Shown here: in pieces, positions 36,104-44,345 of the stretch
Numbering within the stretch: position 1 is the stretch's first letter
Layout of the letters: every line of letters begins with the position of its first letter
Origin: Histidinibacterium aquaticum
GTDB taxonomy: Bacteria; Pseudomonadota; Alphaproteobacteria; Rhodobacterales; Rhodobacteraceae
DNA: 64,000 bases
Assembly (NCBI RefSeq): GCF_008710275.1
Contig: NZ_VYQE01000007.1
Span: forward strand, 62,001-126,000
Direction: 5' to 3'
Program-made: the position numbers and the translations under genes
The notes under the pieces: model-generated
What the model saw: only the letters and a program-made list of their open reading frames with translations
Databases searched by the model: none
Told to the model about the DNA's origin: nothing

Positions 36104-36739
36104 ATGCTGCGCCGCCTGCTCACGATCCTGTCGCTTCTCGTCCCCGCTCCGCTCGCCGCGCAGGACCGGGCGGGCGAGTTCGACTACTACGTCCTCGCCC
36201 TCTCCTGGTCCGCAAACTGGTGCGCGCTGGAGGGTGACGCCAGGGACTCGCCGCAATGCGACGAGAGCCGCGACTACGGCTGGGCCCTGCACGGCCTTTG
36301 GCCGCAGTATGACCGGGGCTGGCCGGACTACTGCGAGACGGCCGAAACGCCGCCAACGCGCCGGGCGGCCGAGGCCATGCTCGATATCACGGGGACACCG
36401 GGCCTCGTCCAGTACCAGTGGGAGAAGCACGGCACGTGCTCGGGGCTCTCGGCGGAGGACTACCTCGCGCGCTCCCGCGCCGCCTTCCAGACGGTGACCC
36501 GCCCGCCGATCTTCCGCCGGCTGCAGCGGCCCGTGCGGCTCCCGGCCTCGGTGGTCGAGGAGGCCTTCCTTGAAGAGAACCCTGATCTCTCGCCCGACGG
36601 CATCACCGTGACCTGTCGCGAGGGGCACATCCAGGAGGTGCGCATCTGCCTGACCCGCGAACTGGAATTCCGCGTCTGCGGCAGCGACGTGCGCCGGGAC
36701 TGCGCTCTGACCGACGCGCTGATGACACCGCCGCGATGA
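36104..36739 (+). CDS. Exported ribonuclease T2
   Basis: A 211-residue RNase T2-type endoribonuclease with a signal peptide (MLRRLLTILSLLVPAPLAA, cleavage near 19/20), so it acts in the periplasm or outside. Active-site segment CAS I is LHGLWPQY with H63 and CAS II is QWEKHGTC with H109, E107 and K108. Eight cysteines suggest several disulfides. It would degrade RNA for nutrient or phosphate recovery, like E. coli RNase I. It diverges from trcR and is followed 118 bases later by the DUF2189 gene. Confidence 0.93.
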   Translation: MLRRLLTILSLLVPAPLAAQDRAGEFDYYVLALSWSANWCALEGDARDSPQCDESRDYGWALHGLWPQYDRGWPDYCETAETPPTRRAAEAMLDITGTPGLVQYQWEKHGTCSGLSAEDYLARSRAAFQTVTRPPIFRRLQRPVRLPASVVEEAFLEENPDLSPDGITVTCREGHIQEVRICLTRELEFRVCGSDVRRDCALTDALMTPPR

Positions 36740-36857
36740 CGCCGTTTTCCGCTAGGTGACGGCGGGAAAATCCGTGTTATCTGAGTCCATAGAGGCCGTT
36801 TCGCGCGGCCCGAGTCCCGTGCGCATCGGCCGCTCCACTCGGATCGGGAGGCCGGAT

Positions 36858-37718
36858 ATGCCACGGACGATCGGAAACCCCCTCAGCTGGACAGCCCAGA
36901 CGCTCAGCGGTGCTGCCGGACACGTCACCACCTCGATGGAGCGCATCGGCGGCGCGCCACCGTCCTCTGTTCAGATCAACATCCTGACGATGGAGGACCT
37001 GCGCGACAGCCTCCGACGCGGCGTCGCGGATTTCCAGGCAGTGCGCGCCGACGTGCTGATGCTGGTCGCGATCTACCCGGTGATCGGGCTGATCCTCGCG
37101 GGCATCGGCCTCAACGAAGCCCTGTTGCCCTTGCTCTTCCCGCTCTTCGCGGGCTTCGCGCTGCTGGGGCCGCTGGCGGCGGTCGGGCTCTACGAGATGA
37201 GCCGGAGGATCGAGGCGGGCGAGGACCCGAGCTGGGGCGCGGCGCTGGGGCTGATCGGGCGGCCGCGCTTCTCGGCGCTGGTGGTGCTCGGGCTCGCCCA
37301 TGCGGCAATCTTCGGGATCTGGCTCCTGGCTGCCTGGGCGATCTGGGAGCTGACGCTGGGCCCCGAGACGCCGGAGTCGCTCGGCTCGTTCCTGGGGTCC
37401 GTGTTCACCACGGGCGCGGGATGGGCGATGCTGATCCTGGGCGTCGGGGTCGGCACCCTCTTCGCGCTGCTCGTGCTGGCGACGAGCGTGGTTTCCTTCC
37501 CCATGCTCCTCGACAAGGCGGTCGGCGTGCCGCGGGCCATCGTGACCTCGATCGAGGTGGCCCGCGCCAACCCGCGCGTGATCGGCGCCTGGGGCGCGAT
37601 CGTGGCGGTCTCGCTGCTGCTCGGGTCGATCCCGCTGCTGATCGGGCTGGTGGTCGTGCTGCCCGTCCTGGGTCACGCCACCTGGCACCTCTACCGAAAG
37701 GCGGTCAGCTACGGCTGA
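36858..37718 (+). CDS. DUF2189 integral membrane protein
   Basis: A 286-residue inner-membrane protein with about six spans (near 85-105, 112-135, 160-180, 205-225, 230-250 and 262-280). The N-terminal 55 residues are polar, and the sequence DLRDSLRRGVADFQAVRADVLMLVAIYPVIGL matches the DUF2189 start. Function is unknown. GGGAGG precedes the ATG at 36858; an upstream open frame adds 34 residues unlike the family. Its last 10 bases overlap the convergent glyoxalase gene. Confidence 0.88.
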   Translation: MPRTIGNPLSWTAQTLSGAAGHVTTSMERIGGAPPSSVQINILTMEDLRDSLRRGVADFQAVRADVLMLVAIYPVIGLILAGIGLNEALLPLLFPLFAGFALLGPLAAVGLYEMSRRIEAGEDPSWGAALGLIGRPRFSALVVLGLAHAAIFGIWLLAAWAIWELTLGPETPESLGSFLGSVFTTGAGWAMLILGVGVGTLFALLVLATSVVSFPMLLDKAVGVPRAIVTSIEVARANPRVIGAWGAIVAVSLLLGSIPLLIGLVVVLPVLGHATWHLYRKAVSYG

Positions 37719-38146
37719 GCGCGCCCGTCCGGGTACTCCGCCGGTCCCTTGATCTCGAGCTTGTTGCCGAAGGGATCGCGGATGTAGGCCGAGAAGCCCA
37801 TGCCCCGGGCCCCGCCGTGCTGGGCCTCGCGCTCGATCTCCACGCCGTAGGCGGCGAGATGGGCGCGCAGGTCGTCGGGCGCGAAGGGCGAGGTGGCGAT
37901 GCAGACGTGATCCACGTTGCGCCCACCCGCCACCGGCGGCACGGCCGAGGCCGCGCCGGGGTGGGAGGTGTCCCAGAGGACGATCAGCGAGTTGCCTGCC
38001 CAGACCTGCTCCATCCCCATCGCGGGGTAGGAGTAGCCGGGCTGGCAGCCCAGCACACCGTGGTAGAACTTCAGCGCGCGGTCCATGTCGTCCACGAGGA
38101 AGACGACATGGTCGATGCCCGCGAGAGTGAAGGGCGGCGTGCTCAT
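37709..38146 (-). CDS. Glyoxalase/VOC superfamily protein
   Basis: A 145-residue vicinal-oxygen-chelate fold protein. It starts with the typical GIDHVVFLVDDMDRALKFYHGVLGC, giving metal ligand H13, and ends with AYIRDPFGNKLEIKG, the usual glutamate ligand segment. Related enzymes act in detoxification, resistance or ring cleavage; the substrate is unknown. The ATG at 38146 overlaps the TGA of the aldo/keto reductase gene (ATGA), so they are coupled; an ATG at 38158 inside that gene is less likely. Confidence 0.9.
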   Translation of the reverse strand: MSTPPFTLAGIDHVVFLVDDMDRALKFYHGVLGCQPGYSYPAMGMEQVWAGNSLIVLWDTSHPGAASAVPPVAGGRNVDHVCIATSPFAPDDLRAHLAAYGVEIEREAQHGGARGMGFSAYIRDPFGNKLEIKGPAEYPDGRAQP

Positions 38147-38955
38147 TCCTCGTCCCATTCGGGGGCGTGCGGCCCGGAGATGAGCCGCTCGTTCCGGTGC
38201 AGACCGTCCATGGTCATCATCTGCTTCGACGTCAGCTGGATCTCGGTCGCCTTGAGGTTCGCCTCGATCCGCTCGGACTTCGACGAGGTCGGGATGACGA
38301 TGATGCCCTTGGCCATCAGCCAGGCGAGCACGACCTGAGCCTCGGTCGCCTCCAGCTCTCCGGCGATGGACTTGATCACGGCGTCCTCGGCGATCTCGCC
38401 CCGGGCGAGCGGCGAATAGGCGGTGAGCGGGATGCCCTTGGACTTGCAGTGCTCGACGATGGGACCGTTACGCAGGAAGGGGTGCAGCTCGACCTGGTTG
38501 GTCGTCAGCTCTCGGTCGCCCAGGATCGAGAGCGCCTGGTCGATGTAGGCGATCGTGAAGTTCGACACGCCGATCTTGCGCGTCAGCCCGGCGTCCTGCA
38601 CCTCCATGAACTGGCCGAGGTAGTCCTCCATCTCGTACTGGCCGTCGACCGCGGGCCAGTGGACGAGCAGCAGGTCGAGCTGCTCCAGGCCGAGCTTCTC
38701 GAGGCTCTCCTCTGTCTTGGGCCGGACCTGCCCGGGCCCGAGGTCGGAGGGCTGGATCTTGGTCGTCACCCAGAGGTCGTCGCGGGCGATGCCGCTGTCG
38801 GCGATGCCTTTCCCGACCTCGGCCTCGTTGCCGTAGGCCTGGGCGGTGTCGATGTGGCGGTAGCCGCATTCGATGGCGGCGCGGACGGTCGTCGTCGCTT
38901 CGTCGCCCCGGCGCTGCCAGGTTCCGAAGCCGATCTGTGGGATGGCGTCCAGCAT
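38143..38955 (-). CDS. Aldo/keto reductase
   Basis: A 270-residue NADPH-dependent aldehyde/ketone reductase of the AKR5 (2,5-diketo-gluconate reductase-like) kind. The TIM-barrel tetrad is visible: D39/Y44 in DTAQAYGNEAEVG, a lysine in TTKIQPSD and H in LLLVHWP. The cofactor segment IVIPTSSKSERIEANL near the C-terminus is typical of AKRs. Substrate is unknown; it may detoxify carbonyls together with the coupled glyoxalase-like protein. It is 66 bases downstream of the quinone oxidoreductase gene on the same strand. Confidence 0.93.
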   Translation of the reverse strand: MLDAIPQIGFGTWQRRGDEATTTVRAAIECGYRHIDTAQAYGNEAEVGKGIADSGIARDDLWVTTKIQPSDLGPGQVRPKTEESLEKLGLEQLDLLLVHWPAVDGQYEMEDYLGQFMEVQDAGLTRKIGVSNFTIAYIDQALSILGDRELTTNQVELHPFLRNGPIVEHCKSKGIPLTAYSPLARGEIAEDAVIKSIAGELEATEAQVVLAWLMAKGIIVIPTSSKSERIEANLKATEIQLTSKQMMTMDGLHRNERLISGPHAPEWDEE

Positions 38956-39021
38956 GGGATATCCTTTTGATGATCTCGGGTTGCGGGCGACCCTAGCCCA
39001 TGGGCCGGGGGCGGCAAGCGG

Positions 39022-40002
39022 TCACACCTTGAGGACGATCTTCCCGATGTGCTCGGAGCTTTCCATCCGCTCGTGCGCGGCGGCGGCTTCGGCGAGGGGA
39101 AACTCGCGGTCCATCACCGGCGCGATGCGGCCCTTGCAAAGGAGAGGCCAGACGTGGGTCGAAAGCTCCTCGGCAATGGCGGCCTTGGCGGCGTCGGACT
39201 GCGGCCGCAGGGTCGAGCCGGTCATCGTCAGGCGCCGGGTCATCAGCGGCGCGAAATTCACCTCGGCCTTCGGCCCTCCGAGGAAGGCGATCTGTACCAG
39301 CCGCCCGTCGTCGGCGAGCGCCTTGAGATTGCGGGGGATGTAGTCGCCGCCGACCATGTCGAGGATGACATGCGCCCCGCCCTCGGCCTTCATCACCTCG
39401 ACGAAATCCTCGGTGCGGTAATTGATCGCGCGCTCCGCGCCGAGTTCTTCGCAGGCGGCGCATTTCTCGTCCGTCCCGGCGGTGACGAAGACGCGGGCGC
39501 CCAGCGCCCTGGCGATCTGGATCGCGGTCGTGCCAATGCCGGACGAGCCGCCGTGGATGAGCACGCGCTCGCCGGCGGTCAGGTGGCCGCGCATGACGAG
39601 GTTGGACCAGACAGTGAAATGGGTTTCGGGCAGGCAGGCGGCCTCCTTGAGGCTCATGCCCTCCGGGATCGGCAGGCAATGCGCGGCGGGGGTCACGGCG
39701 TATTCCGCGTAGCCGCCGCCGGGCAGCAGGGCGCAGACCTTGTCGCCGACCTTCAACCCGGTGACGCCCGGCCCGAGCTCCGCGACCTCCCCGGCCGCCT
39801 CCAGCCCCGGCAGGTCGGACGCGGTCGGCGGCGGAGCGTAGAGCCCCGCCCGCTGCAGGGCGTCGGGCCGATTGACACCCGCGTAGGCAATGCGGAGGAG
39901 CACCTGGCCATGGCCCGGGGCGGGCACCGGCCGATTGCACGGGGCCAGCACCTCCGGGCCGCCGGGGTGCGCGATTTCCACGGCATGCATCCAGTCGGTC
40001 AT
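39022..40002 (-). CDS. NAD(P)H quinone oxidoreductase, zinc-free MDR family (PIG3-like)
   Basis: A 326-residue medium-chain dehydrogenase/reductase without the structural or catalytic zinc ligands, as in quinone oxidoreductases. The N-terminal GroES-like part has YAGVNRPDALQRAGLY and the nucleotide-binding half has IHGGSSGIGTTAIQIARALGARVFVTAGT, with MVGGDYIPRNLKALADDGRLVQI after it. This pattern is that of the PIG3/TP53I3 group. It reduces quinones or other enones with NADPH. It lies 23 bases downstream of the coq9 gene on the same strand, in a run of four oxidoreductase-type genes. Confidence 0.92.
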   Translation of the reverse strand: MTDWMHAVEIAHPGGPEVLAPCNRPVPAPGHGQVLLRIAYAGVNRPDALQRAGLYAPPPTASDLPGLEAAGEVAELGPGVTGLKVGDKVCALLPGGGYAEYAVTPAAHCLPIPEGMSLKEAACLPETHFTVWSNLVMRGHLTAGERVLIHGGSSGIGTTAIQIARALGARVFVTAGTDEKCAACEELGAERAINYRTEDFVEVMKAEGGAHVILDMVGGDYIPRNLKALADDGRLVQIAFLGGPKAEVNFAPLMTRRLTMTGSTLRPQSDAAKAAIAEELSTHVWPLLCKGRIAPVMDREFPLAEAAAAHERMESSEHIGKIVLKV

Positions 40003-40025
40003 GGTCTCCTCCCTTCCTTCGGCCG

Positions 40026-40721
40026 CTACTCTCCCGTGGACCAGTGTCCGGGAAGATCGACCGGCGGCATCCGGGCGGGGGGACGAACCATGCCGCCCAG
40101 GTGTTCGAAAGGTTTAACGAACGGGCGCAGGATCGGGTTGCCATTCACCCGCGCCTTCATCTTCTCGATTCGCATCACGTCCTCGATCCGGCGGTCGATG
40201 AAGGCGTCGGTGGCCTGCTGGTCGACGCTGTCGTCACCCATCCAGTAGAGCACGACCGAGGTCCAGACGCCGGAGAGCGTCGCGCGCTTGGTGTACCAGT
40301 TGATGTCGTCCGAGGGGTCGCCCAGCGCCTCCCAGACGGCATCTGCCGTCCCCCAGATCAGCCGCGCACCCTCGGCGGCATGGACCGGCAGCGCGAAAAG
40401 CGCCGAGGCGCGGCGCACGGCCTCCCGGTCGCCGGCGACGTCGAGCCTCACGCGGAGGGCGCGGGCCACCTTGTTTCGGAAGCGCATGTCGTCCAGCCGC
40501 TCGGCGCGAAGCGCCTCGGCCATCTGCCGGTCGCCGCGGCGGTGGAAGTCGGAGGCGAGGTCCACGGCCCCCCGGGGCGCAACCGCGCGCGCCTCCCGCA
40601 GCTCCATTTCCGCGTCCCTGGCGGCGGCGCGGAAGGCGGCCTCGGACCAGCCGTCGAAGGCCACGTGGGGCAGGATCGCATCGAGCAGCGTTTCGCGGGC
40701 GGGGTCGGTCGTGACGGTCAT
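40026..40721 (-). CDS. COQ9 family protein (ubiquinone biosynthesis)
   Basis: A 231-residue soluble protein of the COQ9 family, lipid-binding TetR-like proteins that assist ubiquinone hydroxylation. The conserved segments are LLDAILPHVAFDGWSEAAFRAAARD at the N-terminus and WGTADAVWEALGDPSDDINWYTKRATLSGVWTSVVLYWMGD in the middle, followed by RIEDVMRIEK. GGGAGAG precedes the ATG at 40721; a longer open frame upstream is ignored for lack of similarity. It is divergent from rpsU, an arrangement that is, to my knowledge, common in alphaproteobacteria. Confidence 0.93.
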   Translation of the reverse strand: MTVTTDPARETLLDAILPHVAFDGWSEAAFRAAARDAEMELREARAVAPRGAVDLASDFHRRGDRQMAEALRAERLDDMRFRNKVARALRVRLDVAGDREAVRRASALFALPVHAAEGARLIWGTADAVWEALGDPSDDINWYTKRATLSGVWTSVVLYWMGDDSVDQQATDAFIDRRIEDVMRIEKMKARVNGNPILRPFVKPFEHLGGMVRPPARMPPVDLPGHWSTGE

Positions 40722-40763
40722 GGAACTCTCCCGGGACTGGCTTGCTTGGGACTCGACAACATA

Positions 40764-40790
40764 GGAGGCCCTTGCTATAGGGCCACCTCC
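40764..40790. promoter_or_regulatory. Inverted repeat between coq9 and rpsU
   Basis: GGAGGCCC and GGGCCACCTCC form an interrupted inverted repeat with a loop holding TTGCTATA, in the 113-base divergent region. It may be an operator or a leader hairpin of rpsU; the CTATA could be part of a -10 element. Nothing proves either role. Confidence 0.35.
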
Positions 40791-40834
40791 TGCAAAGTCT
40801 TGCAACTCCAACACGGAAAGGTGGTGACACCCAC

Positions 40835-41041
40835 ATGCAGGTCAGTGTTCGCGACAACAATGTCGACCAGGCGCTTCGGGCTCTGAAGAAGAAGCTTCAG
40901 CGCGAGGGCGTGTTCCGCGAGATGAAGCTTCGGCAGCATTTCGAGAAACCGTCCGAGAAGAAGGCGCGCGAGAAGGCCGAGGCCATCCGCCGCCAGCGCA
41001 AGCTTGCCCGGAAGAAAGCCCAGCGCGAAGGGCTTCTCTGA
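40835..41041 (+). CDS. rpsU: 30S ribosomal protein S21
   Basis: A 68-residue S21, which helps initiation on the 30S platform. It starts [27 protein letters not shown] and ends with a run of Lys/Arg ([15 protein letters not shown]), both typical. GGAAAGG lies before the ATG. It has its own promoter region shared with coq9 and is followed by a good intrinsic terminator at 41074-41103, so it is monocistronic. Confidence 0.97.
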   Translation: MQVSVRDNNVDQALRALKKKLQREGVFREMKLRQHFEKPSEKKAREKAEAIRRQRKLARKKAQREGLL

Positions 41042-41073
41042 AGAAGCGTGACTGAACACTTTGGTGTTTGACG

Positions 41074-41103
41074 ACCCCCGTGGCGACCCGCCCGGGGGTT
41101 TGT
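41074..41103 (+). terminator. Rho-independent terminator of rpsU
   Basis: Arms ACCCCCG (41074-41080) and CGGGGGT (41093-41099) with a 12-base loop, followed by a T-rich stretch (TTTGTCGTTT), 32 bases after the rpsU stop. Confidence 0.7.
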
Positions 41104-41115
41104 CGTTTCCAGGGG

Positions 41116-41589
41116 TCAGCTCAGCGGTTCGGGCCGCGCCTCGACCAGCCGCAGGGCCTGGTAGGTATAGGGATCGTCCACGAGCTCGACCGTTCCGGTC
41201 AGCGTGAGCTCGGTGGCCTCCGGCAGGTCGGGCATGGGTTCCGCCGCGTGGACCTCCAGCGAGATGCCGTAGCCCGAACTGCCGCAGAAGGGGCAGTCCG
41301 CCGGATCGGGAACGAGCAGGAAATTGGTGACGTAGGCCTGCGCCTCGATCGGCACGTAGAAGCCCGAGATCGTGATCTCCTGCCCGGCCGCCGCGGCGAG
41401 CGCCTCGGGATACTCCTTCTCGACGCTCCAGTCGTCGCCCTCGACGACCTCGGTGTAGCCGACGCCCGCGATCTCTTCCCAGCCGACCGCGAGCGCAGGA
41501 GCGCTAGTGAGCGTGGCCAGCGTGAGGATGCTCCAGAGTGCCGTCCTCGAAAACCTCGACCTCGACGTCCAGCGGTTCGATCCCGTCAA
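41116..41589 (-). CDS. DUF3299 exported protein
   Basis: A 157-residue protein whose conserved part, GWEEIAGVGYT to the end, matches DUF3299, with QEITISGFYVPIE, FLLVPDPADCPFCGSSG and the C-terminal YTYQALRLVEA. The CPFC could bind metal or be redox active. The hydrophobic ILTLATLTSAPALA is a signal peptide, but no ATG lies close before it. The best start is TTG at 41589, with GGAG 7 bases upstream, giving MTGSNRWTSRSRFSRTALW. That makes it overlap the PCuAC-like gene by 86 bases. The family often sits near metal or secretion genes; its role is unknown. Confidence 0.78.
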   Translation of the reverse strand: MTGSNRWTSRSRFSRTALWSILTLATLTSAPALAVGWEEIAGVGYTEVVEGDDWSVEKEYPEALAAAAGQEITISGFYVPIEAQAYVTNFLLVPDPADCPFCGSSGYGISLEVHAAEPMPDLPEATELTLTGTVELVDDPYTYQALRLVEARPEPLS

Positions 41590-41971
41590 AGCGCAGCTCC
41601 ATCTCCAGGTGATCCCCCTCGGCCAGCGGCGCCGGGAGCTCGTCGAGTTCAAGATACACTTCTCCGGGCGCGAGGTCGAAGTCGGAATCGGCGGCGACCT
41701 CCATCATCGGCAAGATTTCGGCATCTCCGCCGCCGGAGAGCTGACCGGCCATGAGCGCGGCCTCCGCCTCGCCGACCCGGGCCCCCGTCAGGACGACCGT
41801 CTCCCCGGTCTCGTTCTCGATCAGCATGTAGACCTGAGCCGGGCCGCGTTCGGTCGCCGTCGTCCAGGCATGGAGGATCCGCAATCCGTCGCGCTCGGCG
41901 ACATGGTCCTCGTCCTCCTGCGCGAAGGCGGCGGCGGGCACGAGAAGGGCGGCAAGGGCAAGATATTTCAC
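41504..41971 (-). CDS. PCuAC-like periplasmic protein without the canonical copper site
   Basis: A 155-residue exported protein, signal peptide MKYLALAALLVPAAAFA, start GTG at 41971 with GGAG 6 bases before it. The body follows the PCuAC/DUF461 copper chaperone fold (LRILHAWTTAT, AQVYMLIENETGETVVLTGARV, APLAEGDHLEMELRFDG). However the H(M)X10MX21HXM copper motif is not intact: the HEM position reads ALMAG and the HLM position reads VYLEL. A C-terminal histidine-rich tail (EHPHAGHAH) could bind metal instead. The 3' end overlaps the DUF3299 gene. Confidence 0.82.
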   Translation of the reverse strand: MKYLALAALLVPAAAFAQEDEDHVAERDGLRILHAWTTATERGPAQVYMLIENETGETVVLTGARVGEAEAALMAGQLSGGGDAEILPMMEVAADSDFDLAPGEVYLELDELPAPLAEGDHLEMELRFDGIEPLDVEVEVFEDGTLEHPHAGHAH

Positions 41972-42045
41972 TGGGGTCTCCGGTCAGGTCTGCGTCACGG
42001 GATACGTAATGATATTACATCATACATTTATGACAGACCAGAACC

Positions 42046-42654
42046 TCAGCTCCCGAAGACCGAATTGAGGACGAAGGCGGGGACCGAGGCGGCGACGGTC
42101 ATCACGGCGATCCCGGCGAGCGCATAGACCCCGTCACGCGCCAGGAAGCTGACGGCAAAGAGCAGAGTCGCGGCCCCGAGGATGGAGGACGAGAAGGGCA
42201 CGAGCTCCAGAAATGGCATCGCCGCGCCGCAGAGCACGGCCAGGGCTCGCGGGACGTAGACCCCGGGCTTGCGGGTCAGCAGCTTCAGCCGGTCCTTGCT
42301 GTGGCGGTCGATCCAGGCCGCGATCTTGCGGATATGGTTCATGGCATCGCGCAGCTGGTGCCCCTTGAGCGTCCGCTTCATCAGGAATTCGGGCAGCCAG
42401 AGGTGATCTCGCGAAAAGAGATGCTGGAGCGCGATGAGCGCGATCGTCAGTCCGCAGACCGACGAGAAGACCGGGATGCCCGAGAGCGGAGACACCACGA
42501 GCAGCGCGGGGACCATGAGGGCGGGCACGAAGGACGCGGTCCCGAAGGCTTCCACCAGCTGGCGCAGCGTGACCGTCTCCTGCTCGGCGATCTCCGACAG
42601 CCGGTTCACGATGTCCTCGACTGGATGGCCTTGCGCCGTATCGATTTCTGTCAT
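42046..42654 (-). CDS. ExoD family membrane protein
   Basis: A 202-residue inner-membrane protein of the ExoD family, named from exopolysaccharide synthesis in Sinorhizobium. It begins with a soluble helix (VEDIVNRLSEIAEQETVTLRQLVEAFG), followed by paired spans (ALMVPALLVVSPLSGIP and VFSSVCGLTIALIALQHLF) with the family's RDHLWLP motif, then two more spans with GVYVPRALAVLCG. Mechanism is unknown. It sits between the PCuAC-like and thioredoxin-like genes but is separated from them by short intergenic gaps. Confidence 0.9.
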   Translation of the reverse strand: MTEIDTAQGHPVEDIVNRLSEIAEQETVTLRQLVEAFGTASFVPALMVPALLVVSPLSGIPVFSSVCGLTIALIALQHLFSRDHLWLPEFLMKRTLKGHQLRDAMNHIRKIAAWIDRHSKDRLKLLTRKPGVYVPRALAVLCGAAMPFLELVPFSSSILGAATLLFAVSFLARDGVYALAGIAVMTVAASVPAFVLNSVFGS

Positions 42655-42721
42655 GGCGCGTGCCCCACCTCTTCGCGGTCCCGGCTGATGTCGCCGCCGG
42701 GCCAGAACAAATCAACCGAAC

Positions 42722-43273
42722 TCAGGCGGCCTTCCACTTGATGGAGCAGCCGATCGACGGCGTCTGATCGCGCGGGCCCTCGCCGGTCTTGGCGACCTGC
42801 TCCATCGCCTCGAAGAGTTCGCGGCGGGCGCCCTCCTCGGCCGACTTGCCGCTGGAATCGAGGCGTCCGCGGTATTGCAGTTCCAGGTCGCCGTTGAAGC
42901 CGAAGAAATCGGGCGTGCAGGCGGCGCCGTAGGCCTTCGCGACTTCCTGGTCGGGATCGTGGAGGTAGGGAAAGAAGAACTTATGCTCTTTCGCGAAGCG
43001 CTGCATGTTCTCGTAGCTGTCCTCCGGATACTGCTCCGGATCGTTGGAGCAGATCGCCGCGAAGCCGATCCCCAGTGGCGCGAGGTCACCCGCATCGCGG
43101 ACGATCCGGTCGATCACGGCCTTCACGTAGGGGCAGTGATTGCAGATGAACGCTAGCACGAGTCCGTTCTCGCCTTTCAGACCGGAGAGCTCGTAGGGGT
43201 GGTCGTCGGTGCCCCAGAGGCGGAAATCGGGGGCTTTCCAGCCGAAATCGCAGACGGGGGGTGTGGCAGCCAT
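42722..43273 (-). CDS. Thioredoxin-fold protein of the AhpC/TSA-like family
   Basis: A 183-residue cytoplasmic protein with a thioredoxin-like fold. The redox motif is C44-N-H-C47 in AFICNHCPYVKAV, followed by GIGFAAICSNDPEQYPEDS and FFFPYLHDPDQEVAKAYGAACTPDFFGF, a pattern found in many bacterial thioredoxin-family proteins of unknown specific role. It may reduce peroxides or disulfides. GGAGGAG precedes the ATG at 43273; a much longer open frame upstream is only a shadow of yghU. It diverges from yghU across 123 bases. Confidence 0.9.
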   Translation of the reverse strand: MAATPPVCDFGWKAPDFRLWGTDDHPYELSGLKGENGLVLAFICNHCPYVKAVIDRIVRDAGDLAPLGIGFAAICSNDPEQYPEDSYENMQRFAKEHKFFFPYLHDPDQEVAKAYGAACTPDFFGFNGDLELQYRGRLDSSGKSAEEGARRELFEAMEQVAKTGEGPRDQTPSIGCSIKWKAA

Positions 43274-43396
43274 GATCTCCTCCATAGGTCGCGGTGGGGG
43301 CAACGTGCGCGGGCGCAGGTCACGCTCTCGCACTGCAACGCTTGCCCGGGGACTTCGGTCCAGTAGGTATGTCGAGAAACACAGGAGACCAACGAG

Positions 43397-44260
43397 ATGA
43401 CTGACAGCTACACGCCGCCCAAGGTCTGGACCTGGGACAGCGAGAGCGGGGGCCGCTTCGCCAAGACCAACCGGCCGATCGCCGAACCGACCCACGACAA
43501 GGAGCTGCCGGTCGGCGAGCACCCGTTCCAGCTCTACTCGCTGGCCACGCCCAACGGCGTGAAGGTGAACATCATGTTCGAGGAGCTGCTCGCTGCAGGC
43601 CACAGCGGCGCGGAGTATGACGCCTGGCTGATCGACATCGGCGAGGGCGACCAGTTCGGTTCGGGTTTCGTCGAGGCCAACCCGAACTCCAAGATCCCCG
43701 CCCTCGTCGACCGCAGCGGCGGCGAGCCTGTCCGCGTCTTCGAATCCGGCGCGATCCTGCTGCACCTGGCGGACAAGTTCGGCGCCTTCCTCGCACCTTC
43801 GGGGCAGCAGCGGGTCGAGACGCTGAACTGGCTGTTCTGGCTGCAGGGCTCCGCGCCCTATCTCGGAGGCGGCTTCGGCCACTTCTACGTCTATGCCCCC
43901 GAGAAGTTCGAATACCCAATCAACCGCTTCACGATGGAGACCAAGCGCCAGCTCGACGTGCTCGACCGGCAACTGGCCGAGAACGAGTGGCTTTCGGGGC
44001 CCGAGTACACCATCGCCGACATGGCGACCTGGCCGTGGTACGGGCAGCTGGTGCTGGGCCGGGTCTACGACGCCGCCGAGTACCTCCAGGCCGAGAGCTA
44101 CACCAACGTCATGCGGTGGGCGAAGGCGATGGACGACCGCCCCGCGGTTGCGCGCGGCCGCATGGTCAACCGCGCCTTTGGCGAGCCCGAGACGCAGCTG
44201 CGCGAACGGCACTCAGCCGAGGACTTCGAGACGAAGACCCAGGACAAGACCGGCGGGTAA
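43397..44260 (+). CDS. yghU: Glutathione-dependent disulfide-bond oxidoreductase YghU
   Basis: A 287-residue member of the nu-class glutathione S-transferases (YghU/YfcG), which reduce small disulfides such as 2-hydroxyethyl disulfide with bound glutathione. The N-terminal part YTPPKVWTWDSESGGRFAKTNRP and HPFQLYSLATPNGVKVNIMFEELL matches YghU, as does the NPNSKIPALVDRSGGEPVRVFESGAILLHLA thioredoxin-fold half. The C-terminal helical part contains LDRQLAENEWLSGPEYTIADMATWPWYG. Divergent from the thioredoxin-like gene, so the two may be a thiol-redox pair. Confidence 0.95.
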   Translation: MTDSYTPPKVWTWDSESGGRFAKTNRPIAEPTHDKELPVGEHPFQLYSLATPNGVKVNIMFEELLAAGHSGAEYDAWLIDIGEGDQFGSGFVEANPNSKIPALVDRSGGEPVRVFESGAILLHLADKFGAFLAPSGQQRVETLNWLFWLQGSAPYLGGGFGHFYVYAPEKFEYPINRFTMETKRQLDVLDRQLAENEWLSGPEYTIADMATWPWYGQLVLGRVYDAAEYLQAESYTNVMRWAKAMDDRPAVARGRMVNRAFGEPETQLRERHSAEDFETKTQDKTGG

Positions 44261-44345
44261 GCCAACCGCCTCCGCGCTTCCGTCCGGTCGGGCGGGAGCG
44301 TGGGCCGGTCCGGGAACAGGCGACCGGCCGGCGAATTGAGAGGCA

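Noticed and set aside
42722-44212. A 496-residue extended frame for the thioredoxin-like gene
   Set aside because: The upstream 313 residues run antisense to yghU. The conserved protein starts at 43273 with a strong ribosome site.
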